NCBI GenBank assembly: GCA_964495805.1
Contig: CAZBWV010000091.1
Location: 1-14,846, forward strand
Origin: JALXCH01 sp964495805
Lineage (GTDB): Bacteria; Calditrichota; Calditrichia; RBG-13-44-9
Direction of reading: 5' to 3'
DNA length: 14,846 nucleotides
The notes below the pieces were generated by a model. The model searched no databases. It was given only the letters and a program-made list of their open reading frames with translations, and was not told the origin of the DNA. Position 1 is the stretch's first letter, and every line of letters starts with the position of its first letter. Position numbers and translations under genes: made by a program. Positions 6,533-14,752 of this stretch are shown piece after piece.

Positions 6533-7801
6533 CTATTCTTTCGTCTTTTCCTTTTTCTGCTGCCGCTCCAGCTTACGCATCAGGCGTGCCTGACGATGGC
6601 GGAACGCCTCCCGGTAGCGTAATATCTCCCCACCACGCTGAAGCTGCTCCAGTAATTCGATGTAGTACAACCCTTGATTCACCACCTCCAGTGCCGCATG
6701 GTAATCTCTTTCCCGATGCTCGTAATATTTTGCCAGTTCTTCAATGGCGCCGGGATGGTCACCCCGTAATTTCAGCAGCCGCTGAATTGCTTCTCGCGCA
6801 GCCGAAACATCCCCCTGCTTTTTGTAAATCATGGACAACAGAAACAACGCCTCTTCTCCGATGCGATTATGGGATTGCGTTTGCGCCAGCCATTCCACCA
6901 ACGGTAGCGCATCCTCCCACAACCTTTGACGATAGTAAAAACGCGCCAGAGAGATGAAATCGTGGGGCGAACGTAACCGCCGGTGTGGTTCCCGGGCAAT
7001 CTGATCCAGCTCCAGGGTGAGCAATATCATGTGTACGATATCGTAAAAATTGTGCTCCAGCACCTCCCGTAGCGGTAGTACATTTCGTTTGCGAATGTAT
7101 TCGAAATAAATCTGCGGTATCAATTCACCGGGTACATCTGCCACCCGGTTTTGCCCCAGAATGTGCGTCTCCAGATTCTGCAAATCGCAGCTTCCCAATC
7201 GGCGCTTCCACACTCGCCGGGCAGCGTGCAGCACATCCAGATGCACCATCTCATCCAGCACGGTGTCCAGACGATTCAGTACAAACCGATTGCGTAACAG
7301 GGGAATGTCGAACGATTTTCCGTTGAAACTGACAATCAGGTTGTGTTGCAACAGAGCGTTTTCCACCTGTTTGAGCAGTAACCATTCGTACTGAAAATCC
7401 GGTAATAAATATTGCCGCACCACGATGTGGTCAGCTTCAATATGTCCCAATCCCACTAAAAAAGCATAGGTTCCGGTGCCGCCAGCCAATCCGGTGGTTT
7501 CCAGATCGATGAATAGTGCCTGTCGCCAGTTTACCTCCTGCACTTCCGGTAAAGGTGCCAGTTTTAAGATATCCCGACTGAGCAGTCCTTGCTCCTGCAC
7601 CTGCTGGAATGCACGATTCCGGTACACCGGGTAGTAATTTTCCTTCAGAATGATGAAGGAAGAACCCTCCCGCAGAATTTTCGCATCCAGTTCGCGCTGG
7701 AAGCTTTCCGTCCACTCATCGTCCGGAGTAACCACCGGTTCGTCCACACGATTCGGTTCCGGCGATTTATCCAGTTGTGCCAGTCGGGAACGAATATCCA
7801 T
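6533..7801 (-). CDS. mrfB: MrfB/YprB-type DEDD 3'-5' exonuclease with C-terminal TPR region
   Basis: This 422-residue protein carries an RNase H-like DnaQ-type exonuclease domain at about 90-265. Motif I is FIDLETTGL (D99, E101), motif II is VSFNGKSFDIPLL (N160, D165) and motif III is HNFYDIVHM (H250, D254), so the acidic metal ligands are intact. The C-terminal part (about 280-385, including ARFYYRQRLWEDALPLVEWL and AKYYEHRERDYHAALEV) looks like TPR repeats, followed by a basic tail. This is the architecture of Bacillus YprB/MrfB, which works with the helicase MrfA in UvrABC-independent repair of mitomycin C damage. The MrfA homologue is encoded just upstream on the same strand. The start is ATG, with AGGA 9 nt upstream and a TATAAT box at 7821-7826. 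Confidence 0.92.
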   Translation of the reverse strand: MDIRSRLAQLDKSPEPNRVDEPVVTPDDEWTESFQRELDAKILREGSSFIILKENYYPVYRNRAFQQVQEQGLLSRDILKLAPLPEVQEVNWRQALFIDLETTGLAGGTGTYAFLVGLGHIEADHIVVRQYLLPDFQYEWLLLKQVENALLQHNLIVSFNGKSFDIPLLRNRFVLNRLDTVLDEMVHLDVLHAARRVWKRRLGSCDLQNLETHILGQNRVADVPGELIPQIYFEYIRKRNVLPLREVLEHNFYDIVHMILLTLELDQIAREPHRRLRSPHDFISLARFYYRQRLWEDALPLVEWLAQTQSHNRIGEEALFLLSMIYKKQGDVSAAREAIQRLLKLRGDHPGAIEELAKYYEHRERDYHAALEVVNQGLYYIELLEQLQRGGEILRYREAFRHRQARLMRKLERQQKKEKTKE

Positions 7802-7820
7802 TACAGGTATCCTGATTACT

Positions 7821-7826
7821 ATTATA
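7821..7826 (-). promoter_or_regulatory. Possible -10 box upstream of the MrfB gene
   Basis: On the minus strand there is a perfect TATAAT 19 nt before the ATG. At the right spacing only TTAGAG is found as a -35, which is poor, and the leader would be very short. If used, it gives mrfB a promoter separate from mrfA. Confidence 0.35.
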
Positions 7827-7867
7827 GTTGTTTAATTCTTTTTCTCTAATTTTTCCCCGGCAGGTAA

Positions 7868-7914
7868 CTTATCTTTTAGTACCTTTATCTTTTGTCTTTT
7901 ATCTTTTTTCTTTA
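7868..7914. repeat. Low-complexity spacer between mrfA and mrfB
   Basis: Within the 201-nt gap between the two genes, a tract of degenerate short repeats of ATCTTTT/GTCTTTT type occurs (minus strand AAAAGATAA, AAAAGACAA). It has no coding content and no hairpin I can support. It physically separates two genes that are expected to be co-expressed. Confidence 0.6.
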
Positions 7915-8002
7915 CCCCTCACTTATTGCTTCGCTGTTTTCCCGGTAACCGGTTTCCTTTTCGTACCCTTTCACGGAAAAAAGATTCGTTCTATGGAACC
8001 AT

Positions 8003-10270
8003 TTATTCTCCTAACACCATGCCCAGCAGGGTTCTGGCCAGTTCTTTTCCGTGCTCACCCACTTCCAGTTGCGGTCCCACACAGGCGGGACATCCCGCCC
8101 GGCAGGTGCACTGGTTCACCCGCTCCCATGCCGCACGTAAAATCGGTTCAGGATTGTGCATGAACTTGTAACTCAAACCCACCCCGCCGGGATAGTTATC
8201 GTACAGGTACACCGTGGGAAGTCCGGAAAACGGAGCACGCACCATGGGAACGGTGCGAATATCCCCCGGATCGCACATTAAAAATACCGGTGCCATATTG
8301 CGCAACAAATTGGCCACCGCCTGCAGTGCTCCACCTAATTCCGATTCCCCGATGTCCAATTCCTGCACCAGCGCTTCGGGCAATTCCAGCCATGTTGCTG
8401 TGGTTGCCATTTCCAGTTCCGGTAAATACACCCGTCCCGATCCCACATTCTCGTGAGTAAAAAATTTAATTTTTTTGTATCCGGTGGTCACCCGGCTAAC
8501 ATTGATATCCCCGTAATGCAGTTTCACCCGCCGAAAAGGAGCGCTTTCATCCACTTCCAGCACCTTAATATTCACTTTGGTGATGGCATCGGTGAAATAA
8601 TCCACGCTCACTTCCCGTACATACGCTTTTTTCCGCTCCCAGTCCAGTTTGTCCACATGGTATTGATTGGTTTCGTGCATGTAGATGGCTTCCTGATGGA
8701 CCAATTCCGGTGCGCTGAACAGGTCCACCTCTCCGATGACCCGTTCGCCGTGGGTGGTATCCACAATCACCACATTATCCGGTGAGGCGCTGCGCAGGCT
8801 TACTTCTTCGGCGGGATAAATTTCGCTCATCCAGTAGTAGCGGTTCTCCGCTTTGCGCAGCACATTTTTTTCCACCAGATATTCCAGAATCTCACGAGTG
8901 CCTTCCGGTGCAAAGCGTTCTTCTTCGGTAAAGGGAAGTTCGAAGGCAGCGCATTTGATATGGCTCATTAAAATCAGTAAATTGTTCGGGTCCACAATGC
9001 CACTTTCGGGATTTTGTCCGAAGAAGTAGTGCGGATGATCCATCATGAACTGGTCCAGTGGTGCGCTACTGGCCACCAGCACGGTGAGGGAAGTGCCGGC
9101 GCGGCGCCCGGCCCGACCAGCCTGCTGCCAGGAACTGGCAATCGTTCCGGGATACCCCGCCAGAATGGATACATCCAGCTGCCCGATGTCGATGCCCAGT
9201 TCCAGAGCATTGGTGCTCACCACCGCCAGTATTTCCCCGCTTTTCAGTCCCCGCTCAATTGCCCGGCGTTCCAGCGGCAAATATCCACCCCGATATCCTC
9301 TGACTTTTTCCGGTGAGATGTGCAATCGGCGGGCTTCCTCTTTAATGTAGCGGGTAATTACTTCCACCCGGACGCGGCTGCGGGCAAACACAATAAACTG
9401 CACCCGCGTTTCCAGAAGGTGCCTGGCCAGGCGACGGACTTCGTTTACCACAGAGCGCCGAATCCCCAGCTGTCGATTGACCACTGGTGGGTTGTAAAAA
9501 ACGAAATGCTTCCGGCCGGAAGGCGCACCGCTGCGCTTCACCGCCTCCACAGGTTCCTCAATAATTTTCTCGGTGAATTCCACCGGATTGGCAATGGTAG
9601 CTGAGCAGCAAATAAATTGCGGTTGACTGTGGTAAAACCGGGCAATGCGTTTTAATCGGCGAATAAGATTGCTGAGATGGCTCCCCAAAACACCCCGGTA
9701 ATAATGAATTTCGTCAATTACCACATATTTCAGGTTCTCAAATAATTTTAACCAGATGGTGTGATGCGGCAGAATACCCTGGTGCAACATATCCGGATTG
9801 GTCATTACAATTTGCCCGGTTCGGCGAATGGCTTTGCGTGCAGAGACCGGTGTATCGCCGTCAAATGTATAGGTGCGAATGTCTGCCCCGGACAAGGTAA
9901 TCAGATCGTGCAATTCGGTAAACTGGTCCTGAGAAAGCGCTTTGGTGGGGAAGAGATACAGCGCCCGACTCTCCGGTTCACGGAGAATAGTATTCAGAAC
10001 CGGCAGATTGTACGCCAGGGTTTTTCCACTGGCAGTGGGAGTCACCAGCACCACGTTTTTCCCGTTCAACACATGGTGGATGGCCTCCGCTTGATGGGAA
10101 TAAAGTTGCTGAATTCCCCGCTGGCGGAGCGCTTGAATCAGCCGTTCATCCAGTCCGACCGGAAAATCCGCCCAAACTGCTTCCCGCGGCGGAATCTCCT
10201 CCCAGTGAGCAATATTCCCGGCAAAGCGCGGGTCATTGCGAAATAAATCGATAAACTGTTCCAGATTCAT
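8003..10270 (-). CDS. mrfA: MrfA/YprA-type DExH helicase with C-terminal zinc-binding domain
   Basis: This 755-residue superfamily 2 helicase has Walker A TPTASGKT (77-84), motif Ia FPTKALSQDQ (108-117), DEIH (186-189), CSATIAN (222-228), STNALELGIDIG (352-363) and motif VI QQAGRAGR (382-389). The C-terminal half matches the DUF1998/MrfA zinc-binding region, ending in C721-x-C723-x3-C727-x2-C730 (CTCRAGCPAC) near the C-terminus, as in Bacillus MrfA. MrfA is a 3'-5' DNA helicase acting with the nuclease MrfB on mitomycin C adducts, independently of UvrABC. Full length and all motifs intact. ATG start with no clear SD; a candidate promoter lies 33 nt upstream. Related Lhr-type helicases were considered, but the DUF1998 cysteine pattern and the adjacent MrfB homologue settle it. 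Confidence 0.95.
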   Translation of the reverse strand: MNLEQFIDLFRNDPRFAGNIAHWEEIPPREAVWADFPVGLDERLIQALRQRGIQQLYSHQAEAIHHVLNGKNVVLVTPTASGKTLAYNLPVLNTILREPESRALYLFPTKALSQDQFTELHDLITLSGADIRTYTFDGDTPVSARKAIRRTGQIVMTNPDMLHQGILPHHTIWLKLFENLKYVVIDEIHYYRGVLGSHLSNLIRRLKRIARFYHSQPQFICCSATIANPVEFTEKIIEEPVEAVKRSGAPSGRKHFVFYNPPVVNRQLGIRRSVVNEVRRLARHLLETRVQFIVFARSRVRVEVITRYIKEEARRLHISPEKVRGYRGGYLPLERRAIERGLKSGEILAVVSTNALELGIDIGQLDVSILAGYPGTIASSWQQAGRAGRRAGTSLTVLVASSAPLDQFMMDHPHYFFGQNPESGIVDPNNLLILMSHIKCAAFELPFTEEERFAPEGTREILEYLVEKNVLRKAENRYYWMSEIYPAEEVSLRSASPDNVVIVDTTHGERVIGEVDLFSAPELVHQEAIYMHETNQYHVDKLDWERKKAYVREVSVDYFTDAITKVNIKVLEVDESAPFRRVKLHYGDINVSRVTTGYKKIKFFTHENVGSGRVYLPELEMATTATWLELPEALVQELDIGESELGGALQAVANLLRNMAPVFLMCDPGDIRTVPMVRAPFSGLPTVYLYDNYPGGVGLSYKFMHNPEPILRAAWERVNQCTCRAGCPACVGPQLEVGEHGKELARTLLGMVLGE

Positions 10271-10303
10271 AAGCTTCGAAAAACCAGCATTATCGTTTGG
10301 TGA

Positions 10304-10333
10304 AATTTATTCTTCCGGCCATAATCCGGTAAA
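10304..10333 (-). promoter_or_regulatory. Candidate promoter of mrfA
   Basis: On the minus strand TTTACC (10328-10333), 18 nt and TAAATT (10304-10309) precede the ATG by 33 nt. The -10 hexamer is the same as at the tRNA and nuclease operon promoters. The rest of the gap 10271-10424 shows no terminator for the upstream gene. Confidence 0.35.
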
Positions 10334-10424
10334 CACAAAGTTCACGAAAACCGTTCCGTATTTTCCCAATTCGTAAAAGCTTTCCAGTTACTCCTCTTCC
10401 CAATACCCGATTGGTGTAGAACCA

Positions 10425-10928
10425 CTATTTCCGCCGTTGCTGTTCCAGCCGCTGTAAAAACGCCCGGGCTTCTTCCAGCTGCCCTTCGTGGAATACACGG
10501 ATTCCGTGACGTTTCAGCAAAGCAACCGTTACTCCATCACCTGGTTTAAGATTTCCGGAAAAAGTTCCGTTGTAAATCTGGCCAATGCCACATGAAGGAC
10601 TGCGTGCTTTGAGCACCGCCATGCGAATGTGATGCTGCAACGCCAGCTTTAACGCCCGATCGGCACCGCGCAGGTAATTTTCGGTTACTTCGATGCCACG
10701 AATATTCACCAGCCAGGCTTTGCCTTTCAGCACGTCTTCACCATCCCCGGAGATGATTTCTGCCGGTGGACGTGGGGTGGGTAGTCCGCCTTCCACTTCG
10801 GGACATACCGGCACCAGCCTTCCTTCCCGCTTCCACTGTTCCAGGATCTCCGAATGAAATTCCAGTTGCTGGCCGTCGTATCGTACCTTTTCGCCCAACA
10901 AACAGGCGCTGATAAGTATTCTTTCCAT
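10425..10928 (-). CDS. DUF523 family protein, TudS-like iron-sulfur thiouracil desulfidase
   Basis: This 167-residue protein is a complete DUF523 domain: ISACLLGEKVRYDG (6-19), VCPEVEGGLPTPRPPAEI (41-58) and LKARSPSCGIGQIYNGTF (106-123). The three invariant cysteines C9, C42 and C113 are present. In the characterised family member TudS, three cysteines hold a [4Fe-4S] cluster that removes sulfur from thiouracil; acidic and serine residues near the second and third cysteines (here E44/E46 and S110/S112) are the likely catalytic positions. Whether this protein has that substrate is inferred; it could act on another thiolated base. The start is ATG with no strong SD. It is the first gene of the minus-strand block, divergent from the glycosyltransferase operon. 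Confidence 0.85.
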   Translation of the reverse strand: MERILISACLLGEKVRYDGQQLEFHSEILEQWKREGRLVPVCPEVEGGLPTPRPPAEIISGDGEDVLKGKAWLVNIRGIEVTENYLRGADRALKLALQHHIRMAVLKARSPSCGIGQIYNGTFSGNLKPGDGVTVALLKRHGIRVFHEGQLEEARAFLQRLEQQRRK

Positions 10929-11121
10929 CTATTCAAATTAAATTCCCCGAAAAGAGCAAATCCAGTGTTTTTTGATAAGAAGAGCGAAAAGAGCACGAAA
11001 AGATGGCGGGAACAGGTGAAATAAGAAAATAAAAAATAGGGCGATGGCAGGAATGGGTGATGATGTACCATTTTGCATTTTACATTTTACATTCCACAAT
11101 TTCTATTTTACATTTCTTTCT
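10929..11121. other. Divergent intergenic region with short degenerate repeats
   Basis: This 193-nt region separates the DUF523 gene (minus) from the glycosyltransferase operon (plus) and must hold both promoters. I cannot place either with confidence. It has CGAAAAGAGCA twice (10948-10958 and 10985-10995) and a CATTTTA-type tract (11069-11093, echoed at 11104-11114) directly before the GT4 start. Confidence 0.5.
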
Positions 11122-12267
11122 ATGGATGGATTATCGATACGTTCTTTGCAGTTGATTACCGTGCGGTGGTGGAATGCCACGGCTTACTATGCAGTTTCGC
11201 TGGCGCAATGGCTTCAGAAGGCAGGGCATCCGGTATGGGTGGCCGGAAATCCGGATTACCCGGCTCAACAGAAAGCACAAACTCTCGGAATTCCCACTCT
11301 TCCTTCACTCCAGCTGAATCGGGTTTCCCCGTGGTCTATCCTGCGCAATCGGGCATTGCTGGCACAAACGATCCGGGAAAAACGCATAGCAGTGGTCAAT
11401 GCTCATCGCCCGGACGATCATTTTTATTTCAGTTTGCTAAGGAATTCATTTCCTGAGCTGGTACTGGTGCGCACCATTGGAGATGTGCGACCACCCAAGG
11501 CGCATCCCATCAACAAATGGCTGCATTTGCAAGCAACGGACTTTTTCATTTTCTCCTGTCGGGCTAATTTAATGCGCTATCGGGAAGTGTGGCCAATCCC
11601 TGAACATCGCAGTGCTGTTATTTACAGCGGAATCGATACAGAAGCTTTCTCCCCCACCCGGAACTTCATGAATTTGCGCCGGGAGTTGAATATACCTAAC
11701 GACGCCATCGTGTTTGGGCTCATTGCACGATTTTCCCCCATCAAGGGACATGCGGTGTTTTTAAAAGCAGCGGCACAACTACATCGACATCATCCGGAAG
11801 CATACTTTCTCATCAGCGGCGAAGAGGTGGAAATTTCGCTGGCAGATTTGCAGCAACAGGCTCAGCAACTGGGAATTCGTTCTCATGTGCGCTTTCTGCC
11901 CCGTCAACAGGATGTGCGACCACTGCTCAACACCATTGATGTGGGAGTGGTGTGTTCATTGGGTTCAGAAGCAATCTCGCGTATTGCAACCGAATATCTG
12001 GCAATGGGCAAACCGGTCATTGCCACCCGGGTGAACGTGCTTCCGGAGATGATTCAGGACGAACGGGAAGGATTTATTGTTCTCCCCGGCGATGCCGAAG
12101 CGCTGGCAGCCCGCATGGAAACTTTGCTGATTCATCGGGAGCTCAGACTCCGGATGGCTCAACAGGCACGACGTACAGCAACGGAGCGGTTCGATCAACA
12201 CCATATTCTGCAACAAACCCTGCAGGTGTACCAGCAGGTTATGGAAAAGAAAAGGGGGCAAACATGA
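11122..12267 (+). CDS. Glycosyltransferase family 4 (GT-B), likely lipopolysaccharide or surface glycan
   Basis: This 381-residue protein is a GT-B enzyme of family 4. It starts with SLQLITVRWWNATAYYAVSLA (donor/acceptor N-terminal Rossmann fold), continues with the linker VIYSGIDTEAF and the C-terminal nucleotide-sugar domain FGLIARFSPIKGH, and has the EX7E element SEAISRIATEYLAMGKPVIAT (E283 and E291 counted from the chosen ATG). An in-frame ATG at 11044 would add 26 residues coming from a low-complexity tract, so ATG 11122 is preferred because it leads directly into the fold. No SD is evident at either start. The stop overlaps the next gene's ATG (ATGA). The sugar specificity cannot be read from the sequence; the operon suggests lipopolysaccharide core assembly on the cytoplasmic face. 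Confidence 0.88.
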   Translation: MDGLSIRSLQLITVRWWNATAYYAVSLAQWLQKAGHPVWVAGNPDYPAQQKAQTLGIPTLPSLQLNRVSPWSILRNRALLAQTIREKRIAVVNAHRPDDHFYFSLLRNSFPELVLVRTIGDVRPPKAHPINKWLHLQATDFFIFSCRANLMRYREVWPIPEHRSAVIYSGIDTEAFSPTRNFMNLRRELNIPNDAIVFGLIARFSPIKGHAVFLKAAAQLHRHHPEAYFLISGEEVEISLADLQQQAQQLGIRSHVRFLPRQQDVRPLLNTIDVGVVCSLGSEAISRIATEYLAMGKPVIATRVNVLPEMIQDEREGFIVLPGDAEALAARMETLLIHRELRLRMAQQARRTATERFDQHHILQQTLQVYQQVMEKKRGQT

Positions 12268-13040
12268 GTGTTCCCACATTAAGTATTACCATCATCGGAC
12301 ACAACGAAGCGGAACATTTAAAAGAACTTTTTCCTGCTCTGCATTTTGCCACGGAGGTAATTTACGTGGATTGCGAAAGCCAGGACGATTCAATTCGCGT
12401 GGCTGAGCAGGCGGGGTGCCGGGTGTTTCGACGTCCCAATAATCCTAATCTTAATGTGAATAAAGCATTTGCCATGGAGCAGGCACGTGGGGAGTGGATT
12501 TTCTACCTGGACCCCGATGAGCGGATCCCCGGGGAATTAGCCCAGGAGGTACTGGAACGCATTGCTCAGCCTGGTTCCCATGTGGCATTTGCCATGAATC
12601 GCCGTAATCACTATTTTGGTCGCTGGCTTCGCTATGGTTCCCAGTACCCGGACGAACAACTGCGTCTTTTTCGCAAAGGTAGTGCCCAATTCCCCCGGAA
12701 ACACGTTCACGAAAAACTCCAGGTGAACGGTTCCGTCGGGAAACTCCGCAACGACCTGTTACACTATCCATATCTCAACATCTCCCAATACCTGCAAAAA
12801 TTCGATTTTTACACTTCCTTCGAAGCGAATTTTCTACGAGATCAGGGAATCCGTCCTTCTGCCCGAAATGCCTGGCGATACTGGTTCAGCATTCCGGTTT
12901 TGCGCTTTGGACGAAGGTATTTTCTGAAAGCCGGTTTTCGGGACGGGTGGCCAGGTTTTTTTGCAGCATTATTCGATGCATTGAATTATATGGTTCGTTA
13001 TTTTAAACTGCTGGAGCTCGCGCAACAACATGACCGTTAA
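12264..13040 (+). CDS. Family 2 glycosyltransferase, WaaE/KdtX-like
   Basis: This 258-residue GT-A enzyme has LSITIIGHNEAEHLKELFPAL (6-26), IYVDCESQDDS (33-43), the metal-binding region FYLDPDERIP (80-89), the acceptor-side motif NHYFGRWLRYG (115-125), QYPDEQLRLFRK (127-138) and HVHEKL (147-152). This motif series is typical of the WaaE/KdtX group, which transfers glucose to lipopolysaccharide core heptose. The C-terminal part is hydrophobic and amphipathic (FRDGWPGFFAALFDALNYMV), consistent with membrane association. ATG 12264 overlaps the GT4 stop and has AGGGGG 6 nt upstream; a longer reading from 11952 only shadows the GT4 gene. It overlaps the GT9 gene by 11 nt. Confidence 0.9.
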   Translation: MSVPTLSITIIGHNEAEHLKELFPALHFATEVIYVDCESQDDSIRVAEQAGCRVFRRPNNPNLNVNKAFAMEQARGEWIFYLDPDERIPGELAQEVLERIAQPGSHVAFAMNRRNHYFGRWLRYGSQYPDEQLRLFRKGSAQFPRKHVHEKLQVNGSVGKLRNDLLHYPYLNISQYLQKFDFYTSFEANFLRDQGIRPSARNAWRYWFSIPVLRFGRRYFLKAGFRDGWPGFFAALFDALNYMVRYFKLLELAQQHDR

Positions 13041-14115
13041 ACACATCAGGCCAAATTACCGCAATATTTTACTCATCCGCACCGATCGAATCGGCGATGT
13101 GGTACTGACGGCACCGGCTGTAACTGTACTGAAGCAGTTCTATCCGAAGGCACGAATTGGATTTCTCACCCGGGAGTACACCGCACCGCTGTTGCGTCAC
13201 TATAAAGGAATCGAACATATTTTAATTTACCAGCCGGAGGGAAAACACGCTGGCTTATCCGGACATTTGCGGCTGGCGGAAGAGTTGCGCGCACACAATT
13301 TTGATGCTGCGGTATTGTTTTTCCCCCAGCCGGGTCTTTCGTTTGCTTTGTGGAAAGCTGGAATTGCACTGCGTGTGGGCAGCGGTTTTCGCTGGAGTTC
13401 GGTATTTTTAAACCATCGCGTATTTGAACACCGTAAGAAAGGAGAAAAACACGAACTGGAATACAACCTGTCCCTTTTACGGGGCATGGTTCCCCGACTG
13501 CCTGCACCGGAAGAAATCCTATTTGATTTTCAGTTTGATAAGCACTTGCAAAAGCTTCAGCAACAGGCAGTACAGGAGCTGAAGGTTTTTTCTCCATATG
13601 CCATTATTCATCCCGGTAGCGGAGGCTCTGCCCCCCGTTTACCGGTGGAACAATTTGCCCGCATCACTCAATTTCTGCACGGACATAGCACGCTACGCAT
13701 CCTGGTTGTAGGTAATGGCACGGAGAAACCACTGGTGGAACAGTTGCTCGAAAATCTTTCCCACAAGGAACGTGTGCATCCGGTGGTGGGCAAATGGGAC
13801 CTGGAAACCTATATGGCGGTTATTGCTGGTGCTCAACTGTTCATTTCCAACAGCACAGGTCCGTTGCACATTGCCCGGGCATACCGGGTCCCGGTAATCG
13901 CATTTTACTGTCCTGCTGTTCCCTGTTCTCCCCGTCGGTGGGGACCATACAATCAGCCGGAAACCGTGCTGACTCCTCCGGTAACGCCCTGTAAAACCTG
14001 CAATCCCCATACCTGCCCCCATGGCAACTGCCTGGCTCATATTCCCTGGCAAGCCATTCAGAAAAAGCTGGAAGAAGCGCTTGTTCGGGTGGAAGAGAGG
14101 AGAAAGGGAAATTAG
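13030..14115 (+). CDS. Family 9 glycosyltransferase, ADP-heptose:LPS heptosyltransferase-like
   Basis: This 361-residue GT-B protein shows the family 9 pattern: ILLIRTDRIGDVVLTAPAV (13-31, with the Asp expected to act as base at D23), IIHPGSGGSAPRLP (192-205) and FISNSTGPLHIARAY (271-285), the last two forming the ADP-heptose site. A C-terminal cysteine set C321, C324, C329 and C334 is of the kind often present in this family. With the GT4 and GT2 genes it forms a translationally coupled operon for lipopolysaccharide core synthesis. The start ATG lies inside the end of the GT2 gene. The acceptor and even the sugar are inferred from the family. The short region 14116-14213 downstream contains no clear terminator. 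Confidence 0.9.
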   Translation: MTVKHIRPNYRNILLIRTDRIGDVVLTAPAVTVLKQFYPKARIGFLTREYTAPLLRHYKGIEHILIYQPEGKHAGLSGHLRLAEELRAHNFDAAVLFFPQPGLSFALWKAGIALRVGSGFRWSSVFLNHRVFEHRKKGEKHELEYNLSLLRGMVPRLPAPEEILFDFQFDKHLQKLQQQAVQELKVFSPYAIIHPGSGGSAPRLPVEQFARITQFLHGHSTLRILVVGNGTEKPLVEQLLENLSHKERVHPVVGKWDLETYMAVIAGAQLFISNSTGPLHIARAYRVPVIAFYCPAVPCSPRRWGPYNQPETVLTPPVTPCKTCNPHTCPHGNCLAHIPWQAIQKKLEEALVRVEERRKGN

Positions 14116-14309
14116 AGAGAATAGAAGAAATAACGGAAATTCGGAACACAATAATCGGGGATCTTAAGTGGAAATAAGGGTTATTAGATTGTTTTGTGAA
14201 ATTAATATGAAAGTCTGGATTATAAAGGTTAACCATCCTGAAATCACCACCTCCCACCGGGAGACATTGTTCACAGAGGATAAGCAGGATTTACCGGGAT
14301 GGAGATAAA

Positions 14310-14346
14310 ACCCCTCGACTCCGCTGACGCTCTGCTCGGGGTGACA
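14310..14346 (-). repeat. Hairpin module B, copy 3
   Basis: Reverse-oriented module B: ACCCCTCGACTCCGCT on the left and CTCGGGGTGACA on the right. It pairs with the copy at 14714-14752 in the long palindrome. The segment just after it (14348-14378) ends in CTTGGGGTGACAG, looking like a truncated further module B. Confidence 0.75.
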
Positions 14347-14388
14347 GAAGGAAAGAATGGCTTCGCTTGGGGTGACAGGACAGCTCGC

Positions 14389-14446
14389 TGTCATTCCGAC
14401 TGGAGCGACGAACGCAGTGAGGAGCGGAACGAAGGAATCTCAGGAG
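14389..14446 (+). repeat. Hairpin module A, copy 4
   Basis: The module reads TGTCATTCCGACTGGAG, a GC-rich interior, then GAAGGAATCTCAGGAG. It differs from the inverse of 14645-14702 by a single base (GAAGG for GGAGG) and pairs with it in the palindrome. The ATTCC/GGAAT end stem is intact. Confidence 0.85.
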
Positions 14447-14479
14447 AACATCATCCTGTTCATCCCGCTTGATTTTTTA

Positions 14480-14609
14480 GACAGGATGAACAGGATTTTC
14501 AGGATTAAATGAAATTTTTGGTTTTTGGTGAAACCAATCAGATAGTTGAGTTTTAAGGCCATATCATTAAAAATAAAAATGAATCCTGTTCCATCCTGTT
14601 CATCCTGTC
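14480..14609 (-). repeat. 130-bp core repeat with terminal inverted repeats, right copy
   Basis: This element is in reverse orientation relative to 252-381 and has exactly the same length. Its 17-nt ends, GACAGGATGAACAGGAT and ATCCTGTTCATCCTGTC, are perfect inverted repeats, and the central TTGGT-GAA-ACCAA hairpin is kept. See the left copy for the comparison. It forms the centre of the long palindrome. Confidence 0.75.
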
Positions 14610-14644
14610 CAAAAAAATTCAAGTGGGATGAGCAGGTCGATGTG

Positions 14645-14702
14645 CTCCTGAGATTCCTCCGTTCCGCTCCTCACTGCGTTCGTCGCTCCAGTCGGAATGA
14701 CA
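14645..14702 (-). repeat. Hairpin module A, copy 5
   Basis: All 58 nt are identical to 415-472 at the other end of the window, and the ATTCC/GGAAT end stem is intact. Confidence 0.85.
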
Positions 14703-14713
14703 GCCAGCTGCCC

Positions 14714-14752
14714 TGTCACCCCGAGCGGAGCGATAGCGGAGTCGAGGGGTCT
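14714..14752 (+). repeat. Hairpin module B, copy 4
   Basis: All 39 nt are identical to 484-522, and the ACCCC/GGGGT stem is intact. The outer palindrome arm, not seen in the left cluster, follows it. Confidence 0.85.

Noticed and set aside
10331..10411. 27-codon frame ESFYELGKYGTVFVNFVF... after the DUF523 gene
   Set aside because: It reads like a small hydrophobic peptide, with AGGAG upstream, but the only start is CTG at 3-nt spacing and the length is within chance. Too weak to list.
11952..12263. N-terminal extension of the GT2 gene
   Set aside because: The extra 104 codons lie entirely in an alternative frame of the GT4 gene, and the internal ATG at 12264 has a ribosome binding site and the canonical family N-terminus.
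13990..14035. Cysteine cluster at the GT9 C-terminus as a novel metal site
   Set aside because: Similar cysteine patterns are common near the end of family 9 glycosyltransferases, so it is not distinctive.
14440..14622. 60-codon minus-strand frame through the right core
   Set aside because: It encodes the repeated ILKILFILSKK-type peptide that any ATCCTGTTCATCCTGTC repeat yields; it is not a gene.
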